From: Strongylocentrotus droebachiensis
Taxonomy: Eukaryota > Echinodermata > Echinoidea > Camarodonta > Strongylocentrotidae
Direction of reading: 5' to 3'
Assembly (NCBI GenBank): GCA_035222895.1
Contig: JAVYIG010002747.1
Location: 124,001-188,000 of the forward strand
Length of the DNA stretch: 64,000 nt
Part shown: piece after piece, positions 34,900 through 47,136 of the stretch
Position numbering within the stretch: the first letter of the stretch is position 1
Layout: every line of letters starts with the position of its first letter
The notes under the pieces: model-generated
The model's database searches: none
What the model saw: only the letters and a program-made list of their open reading frames with translations
Told to the model about the DNA's origin: nothing
Made by a program: the position numbers and the translations under genes

Positions 34900-37390
34900 A
34901 TGTGGTACTGACTTTCTTTCATACTTGTTTTTTTCTAAATTGTGCTACGTAAAAAAAAGTACCGCAAATTTGATGGTGTGATCTCTCAATGTATTACTTT
35001 CTCATTATCATAGCTTTGCTTTTATATGGTATACCTACTACCAAGTTTGATAATGTAATTTGACGTGATTCCTTAATCTTATCATTTATCAAAAGAAATG
35101 GAGAAACAGTTAATTTCTTATATTGTATTTTGCTATTATATACCATATCTACTGCAAAAGATTGATGATGTGATGTGGTGTGATCTTTTGTTTCTTTTTT
35201 CCCTCATGACAAAATGGAGAAACCGTAACATCATTGTTTTCCCATATCATATTACTCGTACCCTATACAGTTCACTTTAACGACTTCAAAGGTTGGGGTT
35301 CTTCTTCGGGAGAGACAGTTTTGTTTTCTCATATCGTATTATGCTGCAACTTTGGTGATGTGATCTCTTTAATCTCTTAATCTTTCGTTTTTTGCTCCAG
35401 AAGACAAGGATAAATAGTTATACTTTCTTATATATAGTATATGCTACTTAACAATGCAAAGTTGATGATGTGATTCTTTTTAGTAACCTTCTGAAGAAAT
35501 TGAGAAACAGTCTTGCCTTCTCATAACATATTGTTGTACCACAACTTTTGTTGATGATTATACGATCTCTTTATTTTTTCAGAGGAAATGTTGAAAAAGA
35601 GAAACAGTTTTGCTTTCTCATTTCGTATTGTGCTGCAAGTTTGGTGATGTCATCTCTTTAATATCTTAATCTTTCGGATTTCTCCAGAAGACATGGATAA
35701 AGAGTTATACTTTCTCGTATTATATTATGCTACTTAAGGGCAAAGTTGATGGTGTGATTCTTTTAGTCTTCTGGAGAATTGCCGAAGAAATCTCATATTA
35801 TATTGTCTACACGTTTTTTTATGATGTTGTGGTTGTTGTTTTCGTTCTTATTTCCGAAATCAGATAAAGATATTATACATGGTGAAATATACAAAACGAA
35901 ACTTGAATAAATGTACATAGACAAAAATCGGAGGAAAGCCCAATTTAGCAATGTTAATAGAACATTACTTTCCTTCATTGGGGTCCTTACACTACAATAT
36001 TTTAATTAAAGCGACATAAAGCAGAATACAAACACAACATAAATATAAGTTTTAAAAAATACAAAATAACAAAAATTTTAAATAATAACATGTGCGCTCA
36101 CACACACACACAAGATTATGCAAAACAATCATTTGAGTTCTGTTGCAGAGGGCGCTACACAAAATAATTTGTTTGGAGATAATGAAAAACTGAGTGTCAA
36201 ATTTGAAAGAACATACAATTTAAAGGCACACTGTCCTACTTGTAGCTACTTGCTCCCTCTATATAGAAAACTTCTCCAATCGGTGCCTGTTGGTCCCACA
36301 TGATTCTCCTTTTCTTATGTTAAATGAGAGCTGAGTTAATGAGATGAAGGCATTTGCGGTCAGAAAACAGAACTTAACTATCCCTTTAAGAAAAATTAGC
36401 AGTTATTGTGGTATGGAAGGATCTCAATGTAGTTACATTTCAGATGTATTCTGGTAGTTGGTTATATTGTGTTGCCCCCTATAGAAGAATGTTCTGGTGC
36501 AATTATTTGAATTCGGTTTGGGGAGATCTAGATTTTGGGATTTTTATACCTGCGATATTTGATATTATTTGACAAATAAGACGGGGTGTAATTATTTATT
36601 ATCTTAACAATCATAGTTTATAATGCTTTTTGTAACGGCAGTCTACAAAGTCATAATTTAGAGTATCATGAAGATATTGGTTGGATGTATGCGAATAAGG
36701 ATTTACTTTCATTATCACACGGCCCGCCCTGTTTTGAAGCTTTTGTAAAATTGAAAGGGAGGATCTAGTAGTGGACTGTCAAATCATGTCTCCATATTAA
36801 AAAGGTGGCATAATTATGGTGTTGTAAATTAGATTCAAATCAGATTCATTCATAAAGTGTCTTAATCTACAAAGGAAGCCAATAAGTTAACTAAATTTCT
36901 GACACATTATATTTATATGAGCATCCCATTTCATTTCGTTGTCTATACTAATACCAAGGTATTTTGTACTCTCAACATTCTCAATATTTGTACCTCTTAT
37001 TTTCACATTAAGTATATTACACTTTGATAACAAATGACGTAATTTCTTTATTTTTTTCCAGAAGAAATGTTGAAATAGAGAAACAGTTTTGCTTTCTCAT
37101 ATTGTATTGTGCTACAAGTTTGATAATGCGATCTCTTTTTTTTTTAGGAAGAAATGTTGAAATAGAGAAACAGTTTTGCTTTCTCATATCGTGTTGTGCT
37201 ACAAGTTTGATGATGTGATCTCTTTAATCCCTTAATCTGTTTGGGTTTTTCCCCAGAAGAAATGGATAAATAGTTGTATTTCTCACAATATATTATGCTA
37301 TATACTTAACAATGCAAAGTTGATGGTGTGATTCTCATAGACTTCTGAAGAAATTGAGAAACATTCTTACCTTCTCATATTGTACAATAG
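34900..37390. repeat. Degenerate tandem repeat field
   Basis: Modules of about 115-130 bp recur in 34930-35790 and 37020-37385: GAAATG...GAGAAACAGTTTTGC, TTTCTCATATCGTATT, GTGCTACAAGTTTGATGATG, TGATCTCTTTAATC. The block 35790-37010 interrupts the array. Related units reappear at 48795-49060. No gene seen. Confidence 0.6.
36130..36393. mobile_element. MITE-like element
   Basis: TGCAGAGGGCGCTACACAAA at the left and TTAACTATCCCTTTAAG at the right match parts of 30340-30412. It lies inside the interruption of the tandem field. Noncoding. Confidence 0.4.
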
Positions 37391-38245
37391 CATAATATTA
37401 AAGCAATTCATTACAGTAAAACCATAATGTGGACGGAAACCGCATAGGACATTGGCCTTTCGAGGCATAACCCTAACAAATATATACATTGGACAATATG
37501 TAATACAAGCACAGAATATGACTGAACAAACCAGTCAAACAGAATATAAACTAACACCCGAGGTGAAACAAACATTATAAATAAAGGGATACGTTGATCA
37601 ATTGTCATGACGGTAGGAGCTCGATATCATGTCTATGATTTCATTTAAAAGAGTTAAGTGACGGGCAAGATTTAAGTTCAACAGAAAAGGAATTCCAGAG
37701 ATTAGGCCCAATGTATTTTTCACAGTGGTCCTTGAGATATTATGATAATAAAAAGAACATATATACAGGTTACTGGAGTTCCTGGTTCGATATCTTTCGG
37801 CGTACTTGTTATTTATAAGATATTCATTAAATACTGATGGCAGAACACCTTTGAAATAATTGTACATACAGGGTGCGACCTGAGTAACATGACAATCAGA
37901 TACTTTTAGAATGTACAGTTTTTGAAAAAGAGAACATATCGAGGCTTAAAAATGAGAGTTTGTATAATAACACGTATTTGCACGTTTTTGTAATAAAATA
38001 AGTCTGTTCAATGTAAAGGTTGCACAGTTTCCCACATACTATAGTACAATAAGATAAGTGGGTAAAATCAATTTTTGTTATCAGGAAACAACAAATTCAT
38101 ATGACCTTCGCCTTATTTTTTTTGACAGGCCTCTATTCAACCCGTTTGGGTTCAGTGGCCTTTCGGCATGGCTGGTGTGCAATATGGCACCATACACCGG
38201 TACTCTTTGTGTCGTTAGCATGATTCGTCTGAATATATAACTATT
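37388..38245 (-). mobile_element. LINE reverse-transcriptase 3' fragment, copy 1
   Basis: Minus-strand frames give the C-terminal RT region of a CR1/L2-like LINE: MYNYFKGVLPSVFNEYL and YRTRNSSNLYICSF. The next block is typical of the domain end but diverged. Frameshifts are present. A near-identical segment lies at 50636-51500. Confidence 0.65.
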
Positions 38246-38264
38246 GTTTGTTTTTTTAAATATA

Positions 38265-39030
38265 TATATATATATATTTGTTCTGGTGATCCCCTCCTAA
38301 CAAGCCCTTAAGGCTTTTTCGGGACACCCCCTTCTTTCATTTCTTCGTATTTGTTTCTATTATACAGGCTTATATGAATGTATTACTCTGTTATCAAATA
38401 TATTGATGTAAACATAAATAATGCATGACATACTGTTCAGTTTTTATTTTTTGTTATTGTACATATTGGAAGAAATAAATGAGAGTTATTATGCTCTCTC
38501 TCCATCAATCAAAACCAATTTACGACTGCCCCAGTACTGACTCTGAATTCAGGTTTTGCAAACTTGTTATGATGCATCAGTCACTGAGACTCACTACCCA
38601 CGCGTCTATCTCTGCTGGTATATATGCCACAAAGGTATTTTACGATTCGACCATAAACAATAATTATGTTTTTCCTGAACCCTCATGCTTAAGTGAGCAA
38701 TTATTATACGCTTCAACATATATACGTGACACACGATGATGTATGTCAACCAGGGAGGTGGTCAACCAACTATTCAAGTGCACGAAGAACAGCAATAAAA
38801 TTCACGAGGAATACGTTCAGGAAATTACATCTTATTTCGTTGGTAAGGGTAAGTGTTTATAGAAGATTGTAATCAAACAGTGTCACGTTATTAATATGTT
38901 AGTTGCAGTAATCGAAAATAGGGGCGGCCCTTAATTGGAGCAGGGTTATGCTTTTGTGTGCATGTTGACTAGACTAACCCATCGCAACTGCTTTCGAAAA
39001 CAAAATCAACCTAGGAGTTGTTCCAATACC
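38265..39030 (+). repeat. Duplicated segment with exon-like ORF, copy 1
   Basis: Matches 60366-61133 in the same orientation. Near the right end (38760-38845) a conserved frame reads NQLFKCTKNS...HEEYVQEITSYFV and is followed by GGTAAGGGTAAG, a good 5' splice site. It could be an exon of an unrecognised gene or part of a repeat; no domain can be named. Confidence 0.4.
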
Positions 39031-39378
39031 CTATATACTGTACATCCCTTTGATATCAATTAAGGATTAAGAAGTACATGCACATCAATACAATGTTCGC
39101 ACATCTCAGAAGATATAGAGAGGGCTATTGGAAGTGCAGATTTTGCATAAGCCTTTGCGATCGTGTAATATTGTTTTCATTCCATTAAATTATTATTTAC
39201 ATCAGACTATGCGGGTAAAATATAAGATGTAAGTGACAAGGTAACATAGAGATCTATAAATAGATCTCAATGCACGGTACGTATAACGGCATTAATATCA
39301 TTACCAAAGGTAAATTAGTACCAGCAAGATTAAACTCCCCTTATTCAGAAACCCAAGACGTGGGTAACGAGCAAGTCT

Positions 39379-39501
39379 CGGTCACAAATGCCATTACGAA
39401 CGCCGTACGATCACGATTTTCAGACCATGGAAATTCGGAAAGACCATGAAAAAACAGGGAGATTCGTACGAACGCATGGTTCGTACAAACCTTTGTGACC
39501 G
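39379..39501. mobile_element. Short MITE (CGGTCACAAA ends)
   Basis: Inverted ends CGGTCACAAATGCC and CCTTTGTGACCG, with inner GTACGAAC motifs repeated in both orientations. 123 bp, noncoding. Elsewhere 39031-39820 shows nothing recognisable. Confidence 0.5.
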
Positions 39502-39831
39502 TACCATTATACTTAACGTCTGCTGTATATAGACATTTCTTATATAGATTACATCAATTCTCAACTTACAGATACAACGTTTATAACAAATTGTTATCTT
39601 CATCACAGTTAGGAAATAATTATATGCAAAATTACCTACCATCTAATTTTGATAAAAATATGTCAAGCAGACGCGGGCAAGACATTCTTATTGGACTGTG
39701 CAGTGGCAATGCCTAAGTCATACCGCTAAACTGACACCAAACCAACTAATCTTTGGTCATTAGGGTTAATATCTATTAAACAAAAATTATTCTGTCGATT
39801 GTCAGTCTGGTGTCCGTCTGGTTGGTGTGAC

Positions 39832-41660
39832 TGTCAGGGCTCAAATTAAATTTTTTTCCACGGGGGCTCTTCCCCCCAAAATAGCCCCCGTGAACCTTCT
39901 CACGGAGGCTCTTTTAGTGCTGACGGGGGCTCTTATTTTAATACAAATTTCCATTGGATTGGTACCCATGAAACTCCTAAATTCCTTGGTATTTTATCAT
40001 TATCATTTATTTAAGTCGGCATTCTCCCTCTTAGAAATTTACTTGTTACATAGATGTGTACTGTTATCCCCGTGATCAGTGGCGGATCTCGGGGGGGGGG
40101 GGGGGGGGGGCGGGGGGCCGCCCCACCCCCCCCCCCCCCCTGGGAAAAAAGAAGGGGGAAAAAGGGGGAATTTTCTTCTTTCTTTTTTTTGAAAAAAGAA
40201 GTGTTCCTTTCCCACTTGTATCACAGAGAAACAACAATTTAAGTTAAGTATAACGTTAACGTTAATTTGTTATTCAAATGTAGAGTACAGCCCTTGACCT
40301 TAGGCCTAATTTAGGTCGTAACTGTTACTGTTTGAAAATCTAAAGTAAAATTAGACGGTTTTCATGGTTAGACCAAGTAATTGAGAAAACAAAAAGTTTA
40401 CCCGTCACTGAGACCAGGTCAATCAATCTTCTGGATCCATTATTAGGGTCTAACGTTAGTAGATATAAGGTAGATGCAGGCGCGGATCCAGCGGGGGTGA
40501 GCGGGCCTTGCCCCCCCCCCCCCTTTTCCGCAAAAGAGAGAGAGAGAAGGAAAAGAGGGAAAGGGAAAGAGGAGAGCAAGGGAAAGAAAGAAGAGGAAGA
40601 AGAAAAGAAAAGGGGGAAGAAGGAGATCGGGGGGGGGGGCGAAAGGGCCTTACCTCCCAGGCTGTTGCCTCCCCCCCAATAAAACAAAATAAGAGAGAAG
40701 GAAGGACGGAAATGGAAAGAAAAAAACCGGAAAAGAGTAGATTAAGGGATGGAAAATTGAGAAAGAAGTAAAGAAAAGAAGGGGGATATCACTTGCAATT
40801 TTCCCGCCAACAAGTTGCGGATGGGGGTGGGGCAAAAGGCCTTTGCCTCCCCCGCCCCCGTTAAAAAAAAGAGAGAGAAGGAAGGAAAAGGAAAAAAGGA
40901 GAGCTAAAAGGGACCAAAAAAGAAGAAGAAAAAAAAAGGGTGAACATAATTTCGATGCGGTGTTCGAGTAGAATTCTGTGAGATGGTGATATACTTTCTC
41001 GTAGCTTGATGTGACGAAGTGTCTCTATCCAGATATCTGTTGATAGTATTATAGGATATAGAAGCCTGATATAACCTTCTGCTCGTAACTGACACGTCAC
41101 CGCATTAAAATTAAATTGCAAATAGTGATTAACAACACGATGGTGGATGAAACTTTCTAATATTCGAAGATATATGACCCTCAGATCATATTGTTTCATT
41201 ATTTTTTATTCAATCAATCAACGTCAAAGAATTGATTTGTCATCGCACTTCAATTTATTATTTCACCTTTTAATGTACTTTCATTCTTATGCATCACGAA
41301 AGAACACTGAATTTGATTCTTCAATGTTTGTTTTGATTAATTCCCCCCCCTTTCCTTCTCCCTGTTTAATACTGATACAATTTTCAATTTTTCTTAATCA
41401 AGGCAAAATATTATTTTCATATTTTCTTTATGCAAGACAGGGAAAGAGAGAGAGAGAATATGTTAAGTGAGAATTATCGAGTACAACTATGAATTGCATC
41501 CTTTTCAATATTATTCAATTCGCTGAAAATCTTTATTTTATAATTCCACGGGGGCGATTTTAAATTTTGCAATCGCCTCCGTGTACAACCTGATGGGGGC
41601 GATTATGGAGCTCACGGGGGCGAATCGCCCATCGCCCCCGTGTATTTTGAGCGCACTGAC
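39832..41660. mobile_element. Large non-autonomous element with ACGGGGGC arms and nested G-rich MITEs
   Basis: The left end (CAGGGCTCAAATT, then several ACGGGGGCTC repeats to 39930) is mirrored at 41550-41655 (CACGGGGGCGA repeats, then TTTTGAGCGCACTG). Between them lie a G/C-run fragment after CAGTGGCGGATCTC (40077), another after GGCGCGGATCCAGC (40478), purine-rich stretches (40530-40760) and noncoding AT-rich DNA. Possibly hAT-like; the target duplication is unclear. Confidence 0.45.
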
Positions 41661-42029
41661 TGTGATATAAAGACATTTCTTTTCCCATGAGTTATGACAT
41701 TTTCTCAATTATTAAGCATAATAGTTTCAATGTTTTCCGAATGAATATAATTATTCATAATCCTTCTAGATAAGTGGTCTCCAAATAACACGAAGGTCGT
41801 CAAGGACAGAATAGATGTACTTTTGTGTTCCCAACAAAATTGGTACGCGTTTTAATTGTAGGATAAGGTCCAGTCCTTCAAACATTTCAATATAAAAAGG
41901 GCAGAGTTTGAGGCCGTTCCCGTTTCAATTCAAAATTCAATTCATGCCGTTGGTCACCCTTCAACCCAATTGACCAGGTAAAAGACATGAAGCAACCCAG
42001 GAAATTTCTTAAAAACATTACGAAGATAC

Positions 42030-42115
42030 ACACACACACACACACGCACACACATACCCACAACCACACGCACACACACACACACACGCATACCCACACC
42101 GCACTCACACACGCT
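42030..42115. repeat. (CA)n microsatellite
   Basis: Interrupted CACACA run followed by TATATA and GTATATAC. It yields spurious Val/Cys-rich frames on the minus strand. Confidence 0.85.
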
Positions 42116-42339
42116 CATTTTTATATATATGTATATATACAATACGTATATATTTCTCTATGAAATTTGAGAAAAATTTACTTTATTATATTCACCTTAG
42201 CACGTATTCCTTAGCATCCATTTACTACTTTTGGTGACACTTTTTGAAGACATGAATGAAGAAAAATATTTCCCTCATTTCGGCTTAGCCACGTGAAACC
42301 CAGTGTGGATTACATTTACCAAGCCAAGCCACCAAAGTT

Positions 42340-42500
42340 ACTAGCTCAGTTATCAACGTGCACCTGGATGGAGAGTGACACATGTAGATCAATGACAATG
42401 CCTTGAAAAAATGACATTAATGCAGGGCTAGGGTTCAAACCCTCAACCTTACGATTGAAAGCCATGTGAATTAACCACTACCCCAAGACACAATCATATA
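42340..42500 (-). repeat. tRNA-derived SINE
   Basis: The minus strand has TGGGGTAGTGGTTAATTC (A-box region), then GGGTTTGAACCCTAG (B-box), then CACTCTCCATCCAGG in the body, parallel to the SINE at 29560-29795. It lies 230 bp upstream of the transporter start. Confidence 0.6.
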
Positions 42501-42725
42501 CAATGAATGACAAAGGAGTAGACACCCACATGCCGCTCCTACTCCTTTTATTCTTGCATATTCTTATTATGTACTTGTGTCTCGCCATTGTTTTTCTATC
42601 CGCGCTTTTTCATGATTGGTCAAATAAAAAACAATTATGATAAATGATGCTGATAACATTGTTTCTTTATTTATTCGCAGAATATTCTTCATTGTATTCT
42701 CAAATATTATTTTCTGCTGACGGAT

Positions 42726-45700
42726 ATGGCGGCAAACAGACCGTCCGCATCATCTATTGATGTCGATGGAGATACCAGACATCATGTTCCCAGGCAATCA
42801 GCGAGCCCGGTAGATGGCAGATGGGCGGTGGTGGTTGTTATAGCAGCTTTCATTGGACGAGCCATCGTGGCAATGCAGAGCTCCTCCATGCCTATCCTGA
42901 CCGTTGAATGGGAGAAAAGACTTGGAGTCACCCCTTCGCAAGTCTCATGGGCCAGTACACTAGCGACGTCACCAAGATTCCTGATAGGTAATATTAGTTT
43001 GTTGGTCATGGTGCTAGATGGGTGTGGTAAAATTACTAAAAATATACATTGTAAACTCAGTACCTACGAGCAATGGAATGTCATTATCAAACTAGACCAT
43101 ACATTTGTTTAATGTTTGTGTCATATCTCTGGGTGATGGGCGCCCTTTCCTTGTTGGTGGGATCTAATCTTAATTTATTGGGGGGAGGGGGTTGTTTTTG
43201 ATTAATTATTTTTTTTGAAGGGGAAGGGGCCCACCTCCTGGACATGTGTGCCCATCACCACGAGAATGCCCACTGCCACTCATCACTTTTTAAACTTTTA
43301 ACATTTACTATTGGTTTGTAACGTGCACTTTGCAATTTTGTTTGTATGTATCTATTTTTAATTATTTATTTTGTATATCTTTAAATGTAACAAATGTAAC
43401 AAATGTGCAATTCAGCCTTTGACTGCGAATCATTTGATTAATAAACTCTTTTTGAACTTGAACATATCTTGTTGTTGATGGAATGTTATTTTGTTAAAAT
43501 TTGTCTATAATATGTGAAATAAACCAAGTTAGATAACACTGTAAGTGTCGAATTTCCACAAATAAACAACTTTAAAGAATCATATCACATTACTCGGAAC
43601 ACTTGTTGCTATGCAGTCATTTGTTCCTACTAAATATCATTTTCCGTTTCCGCTAAAACTCACTCTACTTTCACAAATGTAGACTTTCATACAATAATTG
43701 GCCCTTTGACCTAATCAATAATCGAGTGCTAACTAAAATCGAAATTTGAATCTGTGTTTTGCTACTTTCAGCTCCTGTGGCGGGTGCATTAAATCGGAAA
43801 TTCGGATGTCGTCCTATCGTCTTTGTTGGTGGTTTCTGTGCGATGACATCGATATTACTGCTTTCTATTACCAACAAACTTTGGCAGATCTTTATATGCT
43901 CCTGTTTAATTGGTTAGTACCATGTATACCGAGTTATTACGTTATACAGTCGGTAATTTTCTTACTTGAAATCCATACCAAAACAAAAATGGATATTGAC
44001 ACAATTAAAGATAAAGGTGAGTTCTGGTAACGCGATTGCATTGTGACAGAAAAGGTGTGGAATGCATCAGAAAAGGTTGATCATGTAGCATGTAAGTATT
44101 GGTGTGTACCACAAAGTTCTGGAGTCATCAAATTCATAACAAATTTGGCTCAGTCTTGGTAAAGTAACAAGCACACTACAAAGAAAGATGCATATGGGAC
44201 AACACAAATGGTGTCGGGGCTAGTACTATATCTTTCTATGCTCATTACTCAGCCAGTATACATTTTCTTCCAAAATTGTTTAACACATGACATTTATTTG
44301 TAATCTTGAACGTTCAGTGTAAGTTTCGTTAGATTCTGTGAGAATTGATATTCTTTTTTTAACCAGAACTCAAGTTTATCTTTAATGTTTAGGAGTTGGA
44401 TACTTTGTCCGACATGGAAAAGGTTTTGACACCAACAATCTAATGCATGCCTATGCTTTCATTATTAAAGGTTTAATGTTTGAAGAAAAGTAAGGATACA
44501 AAAGTGAACTTTTCCTAAATTAAGGTGATAACATTCAAGAATCCAGTCCCTTATGCTGTGAATTTATTCCCTGCTTTACTTATTTGCCTATTCTTTATAA
44601 ATGTAATGCTTCCTGGGAAAAATTTCAATAGTTTAAACATATTTGTGGCTTACACCCAGTAAATAAGATCGATTGATCGATCTGTAATTGAAAAACAAGT
44701 AAGAAAAAATCTTGGAACCAGCGGGATTAGGCGAACTAATGAATATTAATAAGTCAGAATGAATCAGGAGAGCTTGGGTATTTGTTTCTAGTTCATCGTG
44801 ACTGTGCCATGGACCAGTGATGACCTGGTGGTAGAGTCGCTGCCCGGCAAGCAGTAGATGGCAGGTTCAAATCCCGCTGGTTCCAAGATTTTTCTGACTT
44901 GTTTTTCAAATACAGATCGATCAATCGATCTTATTTACTGGGTGTAAGCCACAAATATTTTTAAACTATTGCCTATTCTCGCCTACTACCCTATTATCGT
45001 TCATAGGTACATCGATGGGATTGGTATATCAAGGAACTGTCATTGTCGTCAGTGTCTACTTTGATAAATGGCTGGGCCGAGCAAACGGGTTAGCATACTC
45101 TGGAGTGGGGATGGGCATCATGGCTGGATCACCGTTGATGGCGCTGCTCATTGAAGTCTTCACGTGGAGAGGTGCACTTTTTATCGTGGCAGGTCTAGTC
45201 GCGAACCTGAGCGTCACCGCAGCAGTATACCGACCCTTGACCTTGTGGTCAAAAAGGAAAAAAGATGCGAAAGGAAGAAATGCTCCACGTCCACTGACGA
45301 ATGACTACCTCGAAGATGAAGATGCAGTTGATGGGGAAATTGAGATCATACTTAATCTTCCGGCTGACAGTTCCATGAATTCTTTTGAGCATGGGGAGAC
45401 AGTAGAACTACAACCGCTCGTGTCAGTGGTTGATCCTGCTCACACTGGAGATCCTTTGCAGGTAGTCCGCAGTGGTCCCGACGACACCGTAATCTACCCT
45501 GATGTACAATCTGAGATTGCCATTCCCAAGATGGACAGGAAAGAAGATATACAGCCTCGCGAATCGATTGAAGAGTTCCAAACTAAGACATCACTGCAGC
45601 ATGATAACAACACAAAGTCAAAGAGAAATTCCTGCCAATACTGCGCGGTAAAATGTCGTCAGTTTATCAATGATGTTCTCGATTTGTTCGGTTTCAACCT

Positions 45701-46707
45701 TTTGTGGAAAAATTCGAACGTTCTTCTCCTCTGCCTCATAGCAACATTTCAAGGAGGTGGATACTTCCCTTCGTATGTCTACCTGCCCAGTTACATCGTA
45801 TCATCAGGCGTGAGTGAGCTGAGGGCGTCCTTCATATTCACTATCCTGGGAATTTGTAGCCTCGTGGGTCGTCTCACTCACGGATTCCTTCTCGATTACA
45901 AACTCATCACACCGACCAAGCTCTACGGGTTGACTTCAGTACTCGCAGGCTGTAGCCTTTACATCATTGTTACATTTGGAACATATACAGCCTTTGTTGT
46001 CTATGCCATCATTTTCGGACTATCGACGGGAGCCCAAATTCCATTGTGTCCGGTCCTGACCAAAAAGTATACAGCGCCCTCAGAACTGGCCAGCGTTTTC
46101 GGCTTGCAGAGCTTCTTCACGGGGATTGCACAGCTCTTGGGAACGTATTTACTAGGTATGTCAATTCAACATGGATTTAGTTTGTTTCAGTTTGTAGCAG
46201 GACTAAAATTCATTGATTTCCACTGACGCTGCATCATGTTAACCCTCATTAAAAAATACCTAATTAAGTAGAAGAGGAAGAAATATTCCATTGTAAGGTG
46301 TCAAAGAGGACGAAGAAAAGTATTTATATTTTTGTTTTCTTCTTCAGCATTTTAATTAATCGTAGCAACATCGTAATTATTATAGTGACATAATCTTTTG
46401 CCAATTTTAAACTTTAAGGCAGAACAGAAATTTACGTTATATTAGCCTCTTATCATTTCAAGTCATTGGAGTCTTTCAGAACGAATACTGAACTTCGTTG
46501 ATGTCTCCCTCTTTTGATTGATTTATAATAGTTTGATATTATCTTCTTTTGATTACAGGACTACTTTTCGATTGGACCAACGAATACAGATCTTGTTTCT
46601 GCTTGACGGGAGCCCTGCTCTGTATCGCTGGCGTTATTGGATTTTTGATCGACCCATGGAACAGATGGAGACATCGTCTAGATGAAGACATCGATGACGG
46701 CATTTAA
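42726..46707 (+). CDS. Monocarboxylate-transporter-like MFS protein (SLC16 type), 4 exons
   Basis: Exons 42726-42987, 43772-43912, 45007-46155 and 46559-46707 join in phase (all phase 1, GT-AG) to 566 aa. Twelve hydrophobic segments are visible, from VDGRWAVVVVIAAFIG (TM1, matching the MCT DG.W signature) to CLTGALLCIAGVIGFLI (TM12). Loop 2-3 has NRKFGCRPIV. YFDKWLGRANGLAYSG before TM5 fits the second MCT signature. A long acidic cytosolic loop separates TM6 and TM7, as usual in SLC16. The likely role is proton-coupled or facilitated transport of a monocarboxylate or related solute at the plasma membrane; the substrate cannot be told. Length is normal and no lesion was seen. Introns carry a LINE tail, a TTAA MITE and a SINE pair. 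Confidence 0.9.
43300..43462 (+). mobile_element. LINE 3' tail in transporter intron 1
   Basis: Ends TTGATTAATAAACTC then TTTTTGAACTTGAAC, the typical 3' terminus of CR1-like LINEs, with preceding ACAAATGTAACAAATG repeats. No ORF. Confidence 0.5.
44009..44381. mobile_element. TTAA-type MITE, copy 2
   Basis: Flanked by TTAA at 44005-44008 and 44382-44385, with inverted ends AGATAAA and TTTATCT and inner GAGTTCTGG/CCAGAACTC. Its interior (GCGATTGCATTGTGACAGAA, GGTGTGTACC) matches 4908-5277. It lies in transporter intron 2. Confidence 0.7.
44626..44971. repeat. Head-to-head pair of tRNA-derived SINEs
   Basis: The right copy (+) has a tRNA-like head at 44817-44890 (GATGACCTGGTGGTAGAG, B-box GGTTCAAATCC) and a tail to 44971. 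The left copy (minus, 44729-44626) repeats only the tail from AATCCCGCTGGTTCC onward. The arms of about 100 bp form a strong hairpin in the transporter pre-mRNA (intron 2). Confidence 0.65.
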
Positions 46708-47136
46708 AGGCCCAGTATAGTGGATTGTCATGGGGAATTTGACAATAATATTGATGATGATAATGATTATAATAGTAGTAATAATAGTAATAAAAATAAT
46801 AATAATGATAACGAACAACCATTCTTATAGCGCATAAAACAATACATAAGTATGTCACTATACACTTGGGAAGTAAAAAAAAAAAGTAAAAGTAAAGAGA
46901 AAATAGTTTACTGTGTTCATTTATCTGTTTGAAGGAGGCTATTCCTTAAAGCCTGGGCAGCATGGGCAGATGAACCTACACCATTTTTTTTGTCGGAATA
47001 GGAGGAACAATACACACATTAATTTTTACACGACCGAAGATCTTTTGTTCTTTTTTATATGTTATAGGTTATATGTTGTAAATCAAAATAAATTACATAA
47101 AACATTGATCTGCACACAAGCAGATAATATGCAAAT
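46708..47136. other. 3' flank of transporter gene
   Basis: Starts with an (AAT)n/(GAT)n microsatellite (46740-46815) directly after the stop. The first plausible polyadenylation motifs are AATAAA-like, near 46790 and 47087. No further gene seen. Confidence 0.45.

Noticed and set aside
41887-42142. Val/Cys-rich minus-strand frames
   Set aside because: They are translations of the (CA)n microsatellite.
44817-44890. True tRNA gene
   Set aside because: The head does not close into a convincing acceptor stem and continues into a SINE tail that is repeated in inverted orientation next to it.
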